Origin: Vreelandella maris
GTDB lineage: Bacteria > Pseudomonadota > Gammaproteobacteria > Pseudomonadales > Halomonadaceae
Direction of reading: 5' to 3'
Assembly: GCF_013371085.1 (NCBI RefSeq)
Contig: NZ_JABWCV010000012.1
Location: forward strand, 1 to 64,000
Length of the DNA: 64,000 nt
Shown: positions 54,634 to 63,256 of the stretch, in pieces
Layout of the letters: every line of letters begins with the position of its first letter
How positions within the stretch are numbered: the first letter of the stretch is position 1
Made by a program: the position numbers and the translations under genes
Notes under the pieces: generated by a model
The model's database searches: none
Seen by the model: the letters and a program-made list of their open reading frames with translations, nothing else
Told to the model about the DNA's origin: nothing

Positions 54634-55298
54634 CCCCCAGTGTTGCTACGTTTTCGCCTGCGCTCCAGCCAGCGACGCAAGTTGCCCTTGTCGATGCGCT
54701 GGTTGAGCAGGGCTGGTATGTGGGCCGCGAGGTGATTGACCTTGAGCTCTGTGAAGCACTGAACCATGAACTACTGCATCGAGCGGCCTATAACGGGTTG
54801 GACGAAGCGGGCATTGGCCGCGGCCAGCAGCACCTGTTGCGTAAGGATATCCGCGGTGACGCCATTCATTGGCTGGACCGTGAAAGCGCCGCCCAGCGGC
54901 GTTATTTAGATGCCATGCGCGAATTGCAGCAGGCGCTCAACCATGCGTTGTTTTTGGGTTTATTTGAGTACGAAGCCCACTTCGCTCACTACCCACCCGG
55001 CGCTTTTTATCAGCGCCATGTGGATAGCTTCCGCGGCCGCGCTAACCGCGTGATCTCTACCGTGGGTTATCTGACGCCCGACTGGCCAAGCGATGGCGGC
55101 GGTGAAATGGTGATTTACCATCCTGACGACCCCAGCCAAGAGGTCGCCCGTGTCATACCCGAAGCGGGCACCTTCGCCTGCTTTCTATCTGAAACCATTC
55201 CCCATGAAGTGCTGCCTACTCGCTGCCCGCGCACCAGTATTGCGGGCTGGTTTCGGCGCAATGCCTCGCTGGGTGGTGTGCTTGACCCCGCGCGCTAA
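54630..55298 (+). CDS. 2-oxoglutarate/Fe(II)-dependent oxygenase (prolyl-4-hydroxylase-like)
   Basis: The 222-residue protein has the double-stranded beta-helix motif: iron ligands His130 and Asp132 in FYQRHVDSF, His192 in TIPHEVLPT, and the 2-oxoglutarate-binding Arg201 in RTSIAGWFRR. It resembles small PKHD-type oxygenases of unknown target found in many gammaproteobacteria. It overlaps the CoA-type Nudix gene by 4 bp. No peptide or antibiotic cluster is nearby, so a housekeeping modification (possibly of a protein) is more likely than biosynthesis. Confidence 0.85.
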   Translation: MTPSVATFSPALQPATQVALVDALVEQGWYVGREVIDLELCEALNHELLHRAAYNGLDEAGIGRGQQHLLRKDIRGDAIHWLDRESAAQRRYLDAMRELQQALNHALFLGLFEYEAHFAHYPPGAFYQRHVDSFRGRANRVISTVGYLTPDWPSDGGGEMVIYHPDDPSQEVARVIPEAGTFACFLSETIPHEVLPTRCPRTSIAGWFRRNASLGGVLDPAR

Positions 55299-55313
55299 CA
55301 CGCCCAAGCCTTA

Positions 55314-56273
55314 TCAGGTTAACGGTACAATTTGACCGTTAGCCCGCTCCAGCACTTCACGTACCTGTTCGTAATCCGCGCTGCTGGGGCCACCCTCGTG
55401 GTGCTCTATAAGGCCGACGACGTCCAACAGCGTGTCCATGCCATAAGCGGTTTCATCCGTGGCGGTAAACGCCTGGACATAACCTCGCTCAGCGGCATCC
55501 CAGCCTACCTTGATCGGTGAATCGATAATATTGACTTGGGTGCCCACCGGCACACGCCAGAATACCGCTTCGATATCTTCCGGGTGCATACGAATACAGC
55601 CACGGCTGGCCCGCATGCCAATACCGTCCGGCTGGTTGGTGCCATGGATCAGGTAACCGGGGATATCCAGTAAAATAGCGTACTGCCCGAGCGGGTTATC
55701 AGCACCAGGCGGTACAACTGATGGCGCGGGGTCGCCACGTTCGGCGGCTTCACGGCGAATCGACTCAGGCGGATACCAGGCTGGATTTTCAAGCCGCATA
55801 GTGGTTTCGGTAATCCCCAGCGGCGTGTTGTAGGCATCGCGTCCAATACCAATGGGATAGGTTTCTACCCGCGGCGTTTCACCCTCTTCTACCTCGGGGT
55901 AATAATAGAGACGCAGCTCGGCCACGTTAATGACAATGCCGGTACGCGCTTCATCGGGCAGAATAAACTGACCGGGAATCGTCACCTCGGTACCCTCGCC
56001 CGGCACCCAGAGGCTGGTATCCGGATTGGCCATACGAATTTCTTCGTAGCCAACATTATGCGCTCGGGCAATATCCATCAGCGTACCTTCTTCGCTGGCG
56101 GTGACGGTATATACCTCGCCCACCATATTGCCTTGCTCCGGAAGCGGGAAATGACCTTTGGGCAGTTCACTGCTGTCAGCGGCGGCAGTGGACGCTAATA
56201 GCCATGCTCCCAGCGCGACACTACTGACACAGACCTGCTTTATACGTCGTAAAGGGTGGTACTGGGAAATCAT
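55314..56273 (-). CDS. L,D-transpeptidase (YkuD/ErfK type) with LysM-like domain
   Basis: The 319-residue periplasmic enzyme has a signal peptide ending TAAA (about residue 32). A LysM-like segment (YTVTASEEGTLMDIARAHNV) is followed by a YkuD catalytic domain with IHGTNQPDGIGMRASRGCIR (His210, Cys226). It forms 3-3 crosslinks in peptidoglycan or anchors lipoproteins such as Lpp. The C-terminal 60 residues resemble the tail of ErfK/YbiS proteins. It converges on the oxygenase gene with a 15-bp gap. Transcription is separate. Confidence 0.92.
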   Translation of the reverse strand: MISQYHPLRRIKQVCVSSVALGAWLLASTAAADSSELPKGHFPLPEQGNMVGEVYTVTASEEGTLMDIARAHNVGYEEIRMANPDTSLWVPGEGTEVTIPGQFILPDEARTGIVINVAELRLYYYPEVEEGETPRVETYPIGIGRDAYNTPLGITETTMRLENPAWYPPESIRREAAERGDPAPSVVPPGADNPLGQYAILLDIPGYLIHGTNQPDGIGMRASRGCIRMHPEDIEAVFWRVPVGTQVNIIDSPIKVGWDAAERGYVQAFTATDETAYGMDTLLDVVGLIEHHEGGPSSADYEQVREVLERANGQIVPLT

Positions 56274-56479
56274 CGTCAGGTTTCTCCTTTTAGGGTAGGA
56301 ATATGACGACTGGGGCGAAGCAGGTCAATTCGACAGACTGTCGCACAATGACGCGGGGACAGCCTCACGTGCTGCACTGCCATAAACGTAGCCAACTAAA
56401 AGTTTTAGTTAATTGGTTGTATTTTTGATCACAACGACTAATCTATTAATTGTCTTAGCGCAGTGACGCGCATGGCGGC

Positions 56480-56503
56480 GTTAATTACTCAAGCGTAATT
56501 AAC
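56480..56503. promoter_or_regulatory. inverted repeat upstream of the PRC-barrel gene
   Basis: GTTAATTAC (56480-56488) and GTAATTAAC (56495-56503) are 9-bp perfect inverted arms around TCAAGC. The site lies about 130 bp before the PRC-barrel start and is a candidate regulator-binding site. Apart from it, 56274-56631 shows AT-rich promoter-like sequence near 56395-56460 and no gene. Confidence 0.45.
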
Positions 56504-56631
56504 ATACACAGGAGTAATAGCACTGGCGTTGTAAAGCTACTTTAAAGCACAGCTAACACCCTCTGCTATTGATTTATGCGGGCTATTTCGCGGAGTCGTT
56601 AAGCCCAATGAAATCGCAAGGAGCAAGTAAA

Positions 56632-57060
56632 ATGAAAATGATCAAACCCGCCTTTCTAGGTACTCTCATGGTTCCAGCCGTTATGTTTGCTGCAGGCACC
56701 GTTAATGCCGAAGAGAATACCACTACCATGGAAGCAACCTACCTGACCGAAACACCAGAAGGTACTTTTCATGCTGATGCCTTAACCGGCAATCAAGTCA
56801 AGAGTAGTGTCGAAGATGACGAAGACATCGGCACTATCACTGACCTTGTCATCGGTGAAGATGGTCAAATTAACGCTGTAGTTGTAGGCGTCGGTGGCTT
56901 CCTCGGTATGGGCGAGAAAAATGTCGCTATCGAATGGGATTCACTTGAATTAACCAAAGACGAAGATGGTGAAGATTACATCATTACCGTTAATGCTTCA
57001 CAAGACGCACTAGAATCTGCAGAAGAGTATAACCGTAACGGCGACTTGGAAGACGAATAA
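56632..57060 (+). CDS. secreted PRC-barrel domain protein
   Basis: The 142-residue protein has a signal peptide (MKMIKPAFLGTLMVPAVMFA, cleavage near VNA-EEN, residue 24). A PRC-barrel follows (TGNQVKSSVEDDEDIGTITD and GEDGQINAVVVGVGGFLGMG). The mature part is strongly acidic, fitting export into a salty environment. PRC-barrel exoproteins are often linked to stress. ATG 56632 is chosen because AAGGAG lies about 8 nt upstream and a proper signal peptide begins there; the frame is open 21 codons further. A perfect hairpin terminator follows. Confidence 0.82.
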   Translation: MKMIKPAFLGTLMVPAVMFAAGTVNAEENTTTMEATYLTETPEGTFHADALTGNQVKSSVEDDEDIGTITDLVIGEDGQINAVVVGVGGFLGMGEKNVAIEWDSLELTKDEDGEDYIITVNASQDALESAEEYNRNGDLEDE

Positions 57061-57090
57061 GCTTACTTCAGTCATACAAGCCAGTCATAC

Positions 57091-57120
57091 AAAAAGCCTT
57101 GGCAATTGCCAAGGCTTTTT
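57091..57120. terminator. perfect palindromic terminator after the PRC-barrel gene
   Basis: AAAAAGCCTTGGCAA and TTGCCAAGGCTTTTT form a 30-bp perfect palindrome with A and T runs at both ends, so it can work in both directions. It lies between the convergent PRC-barrel and osmC genes. Confidence 0.92.
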
Positions 57121-57228
57121 TATTGCTTTTAATTTAGTACTTAAAGAATTACTTTATGGCTAGCTTTTATTTAAAAGCCATAAAGGTTCACACATAATCG
57201 CTATGTGTGAACCAGAGCACTGGTTAAA

Positions 57229-57651
57229 TCAGCCTTTTAACTTAGCCGTCATGCTAATGTCAGCTTTAAGCACTTTTGAAACGGGGCAATTAGCTTTCGC
57301 CGTTTCCGCCGCTTCCTGGAAAGCTGCATCGTCGGCGCCACTGATGGCGGCGACTACATCCAGATGGATTTTAGAAATATCAAATCCTGCATCGCTCTGG
57401 GAAAGGGTTACTTTAGCGCTGGTTTCAATAGAATCAGCGGTATAGCCTTTCTCACCTAAAATCATGGAGAGCGCCATGGAGAAGCAGCTGGCGTGTGCTG
57501 CGCCAATCAGTTCCTCAGGATTAGTGCCTTTTTCATCTTCAAAGCGCTTGCTGAAGGAGTAACTGGCATCTAAAACGCCACTCTCGGTTGAAATGGTGCC
57601 TTTGCCATCCTTAAGACCACCTTCCCAACGTGCGCTAGCTGTACGATCCAT
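57229..57651 (-). CDS. osmC: OsmC family peroxiredoxin
   Basis: The 140-residue thiol peroxidase reduces organic hydroperoxides. It has SARWEGGLKDGKGTISTESG, KGTNPEELIGAAHASCFSMA (peroxidatic Cys) and NCPVSKVLKADI (resolving Cys), nearly matching E. coli OsmC. This is the OsmC rather than the Ohr subgroup. AAGGAG precedes the ATG by 5 nt. In enterics it is induced by osmotic stress, which suits this genus, but no specific control site is visible. Confidence 0.94.
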   Translation of the reverse strand: MDRTASARWEGGLKDGKGTISTESGVLDASYSFSKRFEDEKGTNPEELIGAAHASCFSMALSMILGEKGYTADSIETSAKVTLSQSDAGFDISKIHLDVVAAISGADDAAFQEAAETAKANCPVSKVLKADISMTAKLKG

Positions 57652-57866
57652 AACAACTCCTTGTGTGTGCCAATATGCGTAAACATATTGTCAGTGTAAG
57701 TGTCAGTGTGGGTTCGGCGAGGATTGCCGCTTGACCACCTCACCAGCGTAGCTGATTTTTTGTTTCTCTGCCGCCCCCTTACTTCCATCGCTTCCATCAA
57801 CTCTCGTTCAGCCGTAAGCTAGTTAGCTACCTAACTGCGTTACTTATTTGATGTTAAGGACTCGCC

Positions 57867-58772
57867 ATGTCGTCGGCTGATGCGCTGCGCTTGATACTGC
57901 TCTCTTCTCTGTGGGGCCTTTCGTTTATCTTTATGCGCGTAGCCGCCCCCGAATTTGGCGCGGTACCGTTAGTATTGGTACGTATGGGAATTGGCGCACT
58001 GCTGCTCATGCCGCTGTTGATCAGCCTGCATTACCTGCGGTTGATTTGGCAGCATAAGGGCCCGCTGCTTTTTTTAGGTATTGTGAATCACGTGCTGCCT
58101 TTTTCGTTACTGGCACTTGCCACCACGCGACTAGAGGCGGGCTTTACCTCATTAATTAATGCTACCACGCCGATTTTTACTGCGCTGATCGGCGCGCTGT
58201 TTTTCGCTACCGCCATACAGCGCCAGCAGTACTTAGGCCTCGCCCTGGCACTGCTGGGGGTCTATGTGCTCTCTGCGGATCGACTCGATTTCGCCCTGGG
58301 CGGCGACGGCTGGTTTATTTTGGCTGTTTTAGGCGCCACGTTTTGCTACGGCATTGCAGGCAATTATTCTAAAACGCGCCTTGGTCACCTACCCACACGT
58401 GTACTCGCCGCAGGCAGTAGCGCCATGTCAGCGTTGGTGCTGCTGATCCCCGGCATTCTATTATGGCCAAACGAGCCCATTAGCAGCCTGGCCTGGGGAA
58501 ACGCGCTGGCACTGGCAGCGCTAAGCACCACTCTGGCCTTCCTGCTCTACTTTGGCTTACTCGCCAGCGCGGGCGCCACCGCCACTTCAACGGTGACGTT
58601 TCTGGTGCCGGTGAGCGCGCTGATATGGGGTTATCTACTGCTTGGAGAGACGCTGAACGTTCAGATTATCGCGGGCATGGTCATTACCCTCATTGGCACG
58701 GCGATCGCCACTAAACTACTACGCGTCAAGCGTCGCGAAACGTCGCCGCCAGTCTATCCCCCACACGAATAA
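57867..58772 (+). CDS. EamA/DMT-family transporter
   Basis: The 301-residue protein has ten predicted helices in two EamA repeats, starting SADALRLILLSSLWGLSFIF and ending GMVITLIGTAIATKLL. Members export metabolites such as amino acids; the substrate is unknown. AAGGA precedes the ATG by 6 nt. Its last 47 bp overlap the 3' end of the convergent MOSC gene. Confidence 0.87.
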   Translation: MSSADALRLILLSSLWGLSFIFMRVAAPEFGAVPLVLVRMGIGALLLMPLLISLHYLRLIWQHKGPLLFLGIVNHVLPFSLLALATTRLEAGFTSLINATTPIFTALIGALFFATAIQRQQYLGLALALLGVYVLSADRLDFALGGDGWFILAVLGATFCYGIAGNYSKTRLGHLPTRVLAAGSSAMSALVLLIPGILLWPNEPISSLAWGNALALAALSTTLAFLLYFGLLASAGATATSTVTFLVPVSALIWGYLLLGETLNVQIIAGMVITLIGTAIATKLLRVKRRETSPPVYPPHE

Positions 58773-59574
58773 TACTACCTGCGCCTTCTAGCAGCGTGGC
58801 GTTCTGGCCAAAGTGGGCGCCTTTCAAAGCGGGCTGAGTATTAAGCTCAATCAAGGTTTTTAGCGGCTCAGCAGGGGCTGGTACTGCCGCCGTATGCTGA
58901 TCGATAGTAGTGATCTTGCAGCGTTTGCAGGGCTTACGCAGCGCTAGTTGGAAAGCTCCCTTTTGTTCAGAAAGCGTCGCCCAACGGTCTTCAGCCCACG
59001 CCTCATCGCTCTCTACCACAATATTGGGCCGGAAACGGTTCATGGGCACTGGCGCGCCCCCTTTTGCCACCAACGCCTGATTAAGAGCATCCAACGAGCC
59101 CGTGGACGTGATCAGAAACGGGTAGCCATCAGAGAAATAGGTATGCGCCGCTCCACCGTCAAGGAAATCCTCTTCGACCGCGCGGGGAAATTCAGTTGCA
59201 AAACGTACCAAGCTCAGCCCTTGCTCCTGTTCGCCCAAGGCAGCGACTAACCAGCGAGAAACATCTTCGCTCTCCGGCAGGGCTTTGCAGTGATCATTCC
59301 ACACGCTGACCAGACGCAAATTACCGGCGGGTTCTGCCAGCGGTATGTTCAGCGGGTCAACGCCAGGGTGAGATAGCACCAAGTACTCGTCGGTGAGAGC
59401 GACCTCAATGGTGGCGAGCGCAGGGAGTTGTCGCTGGGTCACAAAGCGCTGCTGGGCGTCCACCAGCATCCAGCGGCGATCCCAGGCGAGCCCGTGCTCT
59501 TGTAGCTCGCTGTGATTAACGCTGATGCCTTTTAGCGACTTTACGGGGTAGATGTTGAGTAGAGTAATCTGCAC
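58726..59574 (-). CDS. MOSC-domain protein (YcbX/YiiM-like)
   Basis: The 282-residue protein has an N-terminal beta-barrel domain (LLNIYPVKSLKGISV and DRRWMLVDAQQRFVTQR) and a C-terminal MOSC domain (NRFRPNIVV and KPCKRCKITTID). The cysteine in KPCKRC is the likely molybdenum or sulfur ligand. YcbX-type proteins reduce N-hydroxylated compounds with the molybdenum cofactor. The start is GTG at 59574 after GAGG. The 3' end overlaps the convergent EamA gene by 47 bp. Confidence 0.85.
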   Translation of the reverse strand: MQITLLNIYPVKSLKGISVNHSELQEHGLAWDRRWMLVDAQQRFVTQRQLPALATIEVALTDEYLVLSHPGVDPLNIPLAEPAGNLRLVSVWNDHCKALPESEDVSRWLVAALGEQEQGLSLVRFATEFPRAVEEDFLDGGAAHTYFSDGYPFLITSTGSLDALNQALVAKGGAPVPMNRFRPNIVVESDEAWAEDRWATLSEQKGAFQLALRKPCKRCKITTIDQHTAAVPAPAEPLKTLIELNTQPALKGAHFGQNATLLEGAGSIIRVGDRLAATFRDA

Positions 59575-59650
59575 GGCAGCCTCGCGACAAGTAAAAAGGC
59601 TACTTTAGCCACTCACAATGGTGATCGCTACTCGAAAGCGTGACCTATAC

Positions 59651-60646
59651 CTATAGCGTCATGCCTGTTTCGATACGGTAGCCTAAATCCACCACTTTCT
59701 GGGTCAGTGGCTCACCGCGAATACGCGCTAACAGCTGCCCCGCTGCTGCTTCGCCGATGGCCTGACGCGGTGTCACCACGCTGGCCAAGCGTGGTGTCAT
59801 CACATGGCCCACATCGTGGCCATGAAAGCCCGCCAAGGCCATCCGCCCAGGCACCTCAATACCGCGTCGCTGGCATTCAAAATAAGCGCCTACGGCAACG
59901 TCGTCATTGGTACAAAACAGGCCATCCGCCGCTGGGTAGTCAACTAACACCTGCTTGAGTAGGGCAGCTCCCACGCTGTAAGAAGAGCGCTGGGTGCTTT
60001 GCAGCGTCACCGGCGGTAATCCGTGCTCTTCCATGGCACGACGGTAGCCCAACTCACGCTGCCGGGTACGTTCATCCAACCGCACCGCCAGATAAATCAC
60101 TTGGCGACGACCGCGGCGGATCATCTCACTCACCATGTCATAGGCGGCTTGTACGTTGTCGTAGCCCACGGTCTGTTGTAGCGGAGGGCGATGGGTATCC
60201 ATGATTTCGACAATTGGGATACCGGCGGTTTCCAGCATACGCAGGCTACGCGGCGTGTGATCACGGTCAGAAAGGATAACGCCATCGACGTTATAGGAGA
60301 GCAATGACGCCAGGCTGCGCTCTTCAAGCTCAGGGCTATAGCCATAGTGAGAGAGCATTAAGTGATAGCCTGCGGGTTCCGTTAACGCCTCAATGCCGAC
60401 AATGATATCGGCGAACACTTGGTTGGTCAGCGACGGCACCAGCACGCCAATCGAATGACTGGTAGCCCTGGAAAGTAAATCGGGCGCACGGTTGGGAATA
60501 TAGCCGATCTGTTCGGCAATCGAGAAAATGCGCTCACGAAGCCCTTCCGAAACCGTTTCAGGTTCACGCAGGCAGCGGCTGACCGTCATTTTGGTAGCCC
60601 CTACGTGGTCGGCAATGTCCTGTAGGGTGGGGCGTTTTTTCTTCAA
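59651..60646 (-). CDS. gntR: LacI-family gluconate repressor
   Basis: The 331-residue repressor starts MKKKRPTLQDIADHVGATKM, very close to E. coli GntR (HTH at about 5-27). Its periplasmic-binding-like core (GVLVPSLTNQVFADIIVGIE and FCTNDDVAVGAYFECQRRGI) is also strongly similar. Gluconate would release it from its operators. The codon giving this N-terminus is TTG, with only a weak ribosome-binding site. It is the last gene of the gluconate block, separated from gntK by a hairpin. Confidence 0.93.
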   Translation of the reverse strand: MKKKRPTLQDIADHVGATKMTVSRCLREPETVSEGLRERIFSIAEQIGYIPNRAPDLLSRATSHSIGVLVPSLTNQVFADIIVGIEALTEPAGYHLMLSHYGYSPELEERSLASLLSYNVDGVILSDRDHTPRSLRMLETAGIPIVEIMDTHRPPLQQTVGYDNVQAAYDMVSEMIRRGRRQVIYLAVRLDERTRQRELGYRRAMEEHGLPPVTLQSTQRSSYSVGAALLKQVLVDYPAADGLFCTNDDVAVGAYFECQRRGIEVPGRMALAGFHGHDVGHVMTPRLASVVTPRQAIGEAAAGQLLARIRGEPLTQKVVDLGYRIETGMTL

Positions 60647-60676
60647 GGGGGTAACTGCCTTATGCAGTGAGGGAGC

Positions 60677-60709
60677 ATTGAGGTCGCCCCTTCAATCGGC
60701 GGCCTCAAT
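60677..60709 (-). other. intercistronic hairpin between gntK and gntR
   Basis: ATTGAGGTCGCC (60677-60688) pairs with GGCGGCCTCAAT (60698-60709), with one G-T mismatch and a 9-nt loop. No T-tract is seen, so partial termination or message stabilisation is likely. Confidence 0.55.
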
Positions 60710-60725
60710 ACCTATTAACTCTTTT

Positions 60726-60772
60726 GCCTAGTGAGCGTTAGCCTAGTTGTGCGTTAGCTTAGTGTGCGGCTG
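60726..60772. repeat. three tandem 15-16-bp units across the gntK stop codon
   Basis: GCCTAGTGAGCGTTA, GCCTAGTTGTGCGTTA and GCTTAGTGTGCGGCTG lie head to tail. The gntK stop codon (60754-60756) is at the end of the middle unit. The pattern is like the tandem units at the gltX stop. Confidence 0.6.
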
Positions 60773-61281
60773 GGCAGTGGCAGCGTGGCAGCAAATTGAT
60801 CGACGATTTGCATGGGCGACAGGGCAATGGAGGCGTTAAACGCCTCCTCTTCATCAGGCGGCTCTAAATCAGCCAATTGACTGGCCAACATGGTATCGCC
60901 TTTGAAGAAGTGCCCTGCCCGTGTTTCTAGCCGCTCAAGCAGCAGCTCTTGCGTGCCCTCTAAGTAGAGAATCTGCAGCGCTGAGTCACCTTGGCGCAGT
61001 CGGTCACGGTAGCGCCTTTTCAACCCAGAGCAGGCAATCACCAGCGACGCATCTCTGGCCCGATAGTCGGCGAATAGCGCCGCCAACGTATCGAGCCACT
61101 CACTCCGATCATCGTCATTGAGCGGTGTGCCGCTGGCCATTTTGGCTACATTGGCGGGCGAATGGTAATCGTCGCCATCAATGAACGTCGCCCCTACGGT
61201 TTGGGCCAACTGGCGGCCAATGTGCGACTTTCCAGAGCCAGACACACCCATCACTAAAATACGATGCGAGAGGGTCTTCAC
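60754..61281 (-). CDS. gntK: gluconokinase
   Basis: The protein of about 176 residues phosphorylates gluconate to 6-phosphogluconate. It has P-loop VMGVSGSGKSHIGRQLA, substrate loop FIDGDDYHSPANVAKMASGT, and the lid region ALFADYRARDASLVIACSGL. The start is uncertain: GTG 61281 has AGGAG at 7 nt, while ATG 61299 (six codons longer) has GAGG at 9 nt; I use the former. It follows the TRAP permease by a short gap and ends in tandem repeats. Products enter the pentose phosphate and Entner-Doudoroff routes. Confidence 0.92.
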   Translation of the reverse strand: MKTLSHRILVMGVSGSGKSHIGRQLAQTVGATFIDGDDYHSPANVAKMASGTPLNDDDRSEWLDTLAALFADYRARDASLVIACSGLKRRYRDRLRQGDSALQILYLEGTQELLLERLETRAGHFFKGDTMLASQLADLEPPDEEEAFNASIALSPMQIVDQFAATLPLPSRTLS

Positions 61282-61310
61282 AGAAGCTCTCCTATTCATT
61301 ACCAAGAACC

Positions 61311-62591
61311 TCAGTTGCCGCGCACAGCGGTAAGATCAGGCAGCCAGGTAACGATACCCGGGAAGGCGATCAGGATCACCAGCACGACGAGGAGCGCTGC
61401 GTAGTAAGGCAGCATCGCTTTGACCAAAGACTCCATGGAGACTTTACCCACACCACAACCGACGTAAAGGCAGGTGCCAACCGGCGGGGTTAGCAGCCCG
61501 ATGCCCAATACAAAGGCCATTAGTACGCCAAAGTAAGCAGCATCAACACCTACCGAGGTCACAATGGGCGCAAGCATAGGCGCCATGATGACCATGGCCG
61601 GGGTTAAGTCCATTACAAAGCCCACCAACAGCAGCAACGTTGCCACGATCAGGAGGAGTAGGAACGGGTCTTGGGTAATCGCCTGCACTTGGCTGACCAG
61701 GGTTTGCGGCACCATATTGATGGTCAGGAACCAGGCAATCACCGTGGCAAATGCCAGCAGCATCATCACCATGCCGGTCAAACGAGCAGTACGAATCAGC
61801 ATACCGCCGAGCTCTTTGATCTTAAACTCACGGTAAACCACTAGCGAAATAGCCAGCGCATAAAGCAGTGCCGCTACGGCCGCTTCGGTCGCGGTAAAGA
61901 CACCGCCAATAATACCGCCAATCACGATGACCGGGAGTACCAGCGCAAGCCAAGCATCTTTGAAAGCTTTCCAGAGACGATCCCAGCGGAATTTCTGCAC
62001 ACCGCCGCCATCTTTTTTGGCAAGAATATAGGTGGTCACCATCAGCGCAAAGCCAATCAACAGGCCCGGAATGATACCGGCGATAAACAGGCGGCTAATT
62101 GAGGTTTCAGTGACGATGCCGTACAGAATCAGCGGGATGGAAGGAGGAATAATGATCCCGATCACCGAGGACACGGTGTTGATCGCGGTAGCATTAGCCG
62201 CGGTGTAGCCCTGCTCTTTCATGGAGGGAATCATCATCGCGCCGGTAGCGGCCGTATCGGCCACCGCTGAGCCACTGATGCCACCAAAGAACATCGAACC
62301 GGTAATGGCAACCTGCCCTAGCCCACCGCGCATAAAGCCGACCATAGCGCCAGCCAGCTCCATCAAGCGACGAGCGATACCGCCATTGCTCATCACCTCA
62401 CCGACTAAAATAAAGAACGGGATGGCGAGCAACGGAAAGCTGTTCACCCCACGAATCGACTGTTCGATCATAATCGACAGCGGAATATCTGAGAGTACCG
62501 CCATGACCAGCGCCGCCACGCCTAAACCAAAGGCAATGGGCAGCCCAATAACGATAGAGACCAATAAAATGGCCAGGAAAATCCATAGCAT
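61311..62591 (-). CDS. TRAP transporter large permease (DctM/GntT-TRAP type)
   Basis: The 426-residue membrane protein has about twelve helices. It shows DctM hallmarks such as MSNGGIARRLMELAGAMVGF and GSMFFGGISGSAVADTAATG. It couples sodium flow to uptake with the small permease and the binding protein. Its place next to gntK and gntR points to gluconate or a related sugar acid as substrate. The ATG lies 2 bp after the dctQ-type stop. Confidence 0.92.
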   Translation of the reverse strand: MLWIFLAILLVSIVIGLPIAFGLGVAALVMAVLSDIPLSIMIEQSIRGVNSFPLLAIPFFILVGEVMSNGGIARRLMELAGAMVGFMRGGLGQVAITGSMFFGGISGSAVADTAATGAMMIPSMKEQGYTAANATAINTVSSVIGIIIPPSIPLILYGIVTETSISRLFIAGIIPGLLIGFALMVTTYILAKKDGGGVQKFRWDRLWKAFKDAWLALVLPVIVIGGIIGGVFTATEAAVAALLYALAISLVVYREFKIKELGGMLIRTARLTGMVMMLLAFATVIAWFLTINMVPQTLVSQVQAITQDPFLLLLIVATLLLLVGFVMDLTPAMVIMAPMLAPIVTSVGVDAAYFGVLMAFVLGIGLLTPPVGTCLYVGCGVGKVSMESLVKAMLPYYAALLVVLVILIAFPGIVTWLPDLTAVRGN

Positions 62592-62593
62592 GA

Positions 62594-63187
62594 TTAGCGC
62601 TCCCGCTCAGAGTGGCGAATAACGTTAAGGCTGACCCACATCCGCCACACCGCTACCACCGCAATAAAGATGACACACAGCACCAGCGAAAGGCTGATAA
62701 AACTCAATGGCACATCCATAATCGCTGAGCGCCCGCTTGAACGCGACAGCACTTGGTAGCCACCCCAAATCATTACCACCATTAAGCCGGTAATAATCAG
62801 GTGCTGCAGTAAATAGAGCATGTGCGCCAAGCGCAGCGGCAAGCGCCGCACCAAGGCATCAACGGCAATGTGCTCGTAACGGGAAAACGCCGCGGCGGCC
62901 CCGATAAACACCAGCCATATAAACAGCATACGCGCCAGCTCATCCGCCCACGGCAGTGAGTAATTAAACAGCGCTCGCCCTACCACGTTGCAAGAAACGG
63001 ACACAATCAACGCCACTAAAATAGCGCCGATAAGATACTCCATACCTAAGGTAAGCCAGCGAAACAGCGCCGGGCCTTGGCGGGCATCGGTATCGATTTC
63101 CAGAAGCTTGCGGTTGGGGTCGTCTAGATACACCGAAGGATCTTCAATCGGCGTAGGAGAGTTAGGGGGTGTAGAGGAGAGTGACAT
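62594..63187 (-). CDS. TRAP transporter small permease (DctQ type)
   Basis: The 197-residue protein has four helices and the DctQ segment ELARMLFIWLVFIGAAAAFS. The first 40 residues are a Pro/Ser/Asp-rich cytoplasmic stretch not typical of short DctQ proteins. It partners DctM. The start at 63187 is favoured by GGAG 5-6 nt upstream; 12 extra codons upstream are open but unsupported. Confidence 0.88.
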   Translation of the reverse strand: MSLSSTPPNSPTPIEDPSVYLDDPNRKLLEIDTDARQGPALFRWLTLGMEYLIGAILVALIVSVSCNVVGRALFNYSLPWADELARMLFIWLVFIGAAAAFSRYEHIAVDALVRRLPLRLAHMLYLLQHLIITGLMVVMIWGGYQVLSRSSGRSAIMDVPLSFISLSLVLCVIFIAVVAVWRMWVSLNVIRHSERER

Positions 63188-63256
63188 AGGAACTCCAGGG
63201 GCACTAACACATCGGGCAGGCACGTTGCCTGCCCGATGGCGCGCTAAACGTAAGGT

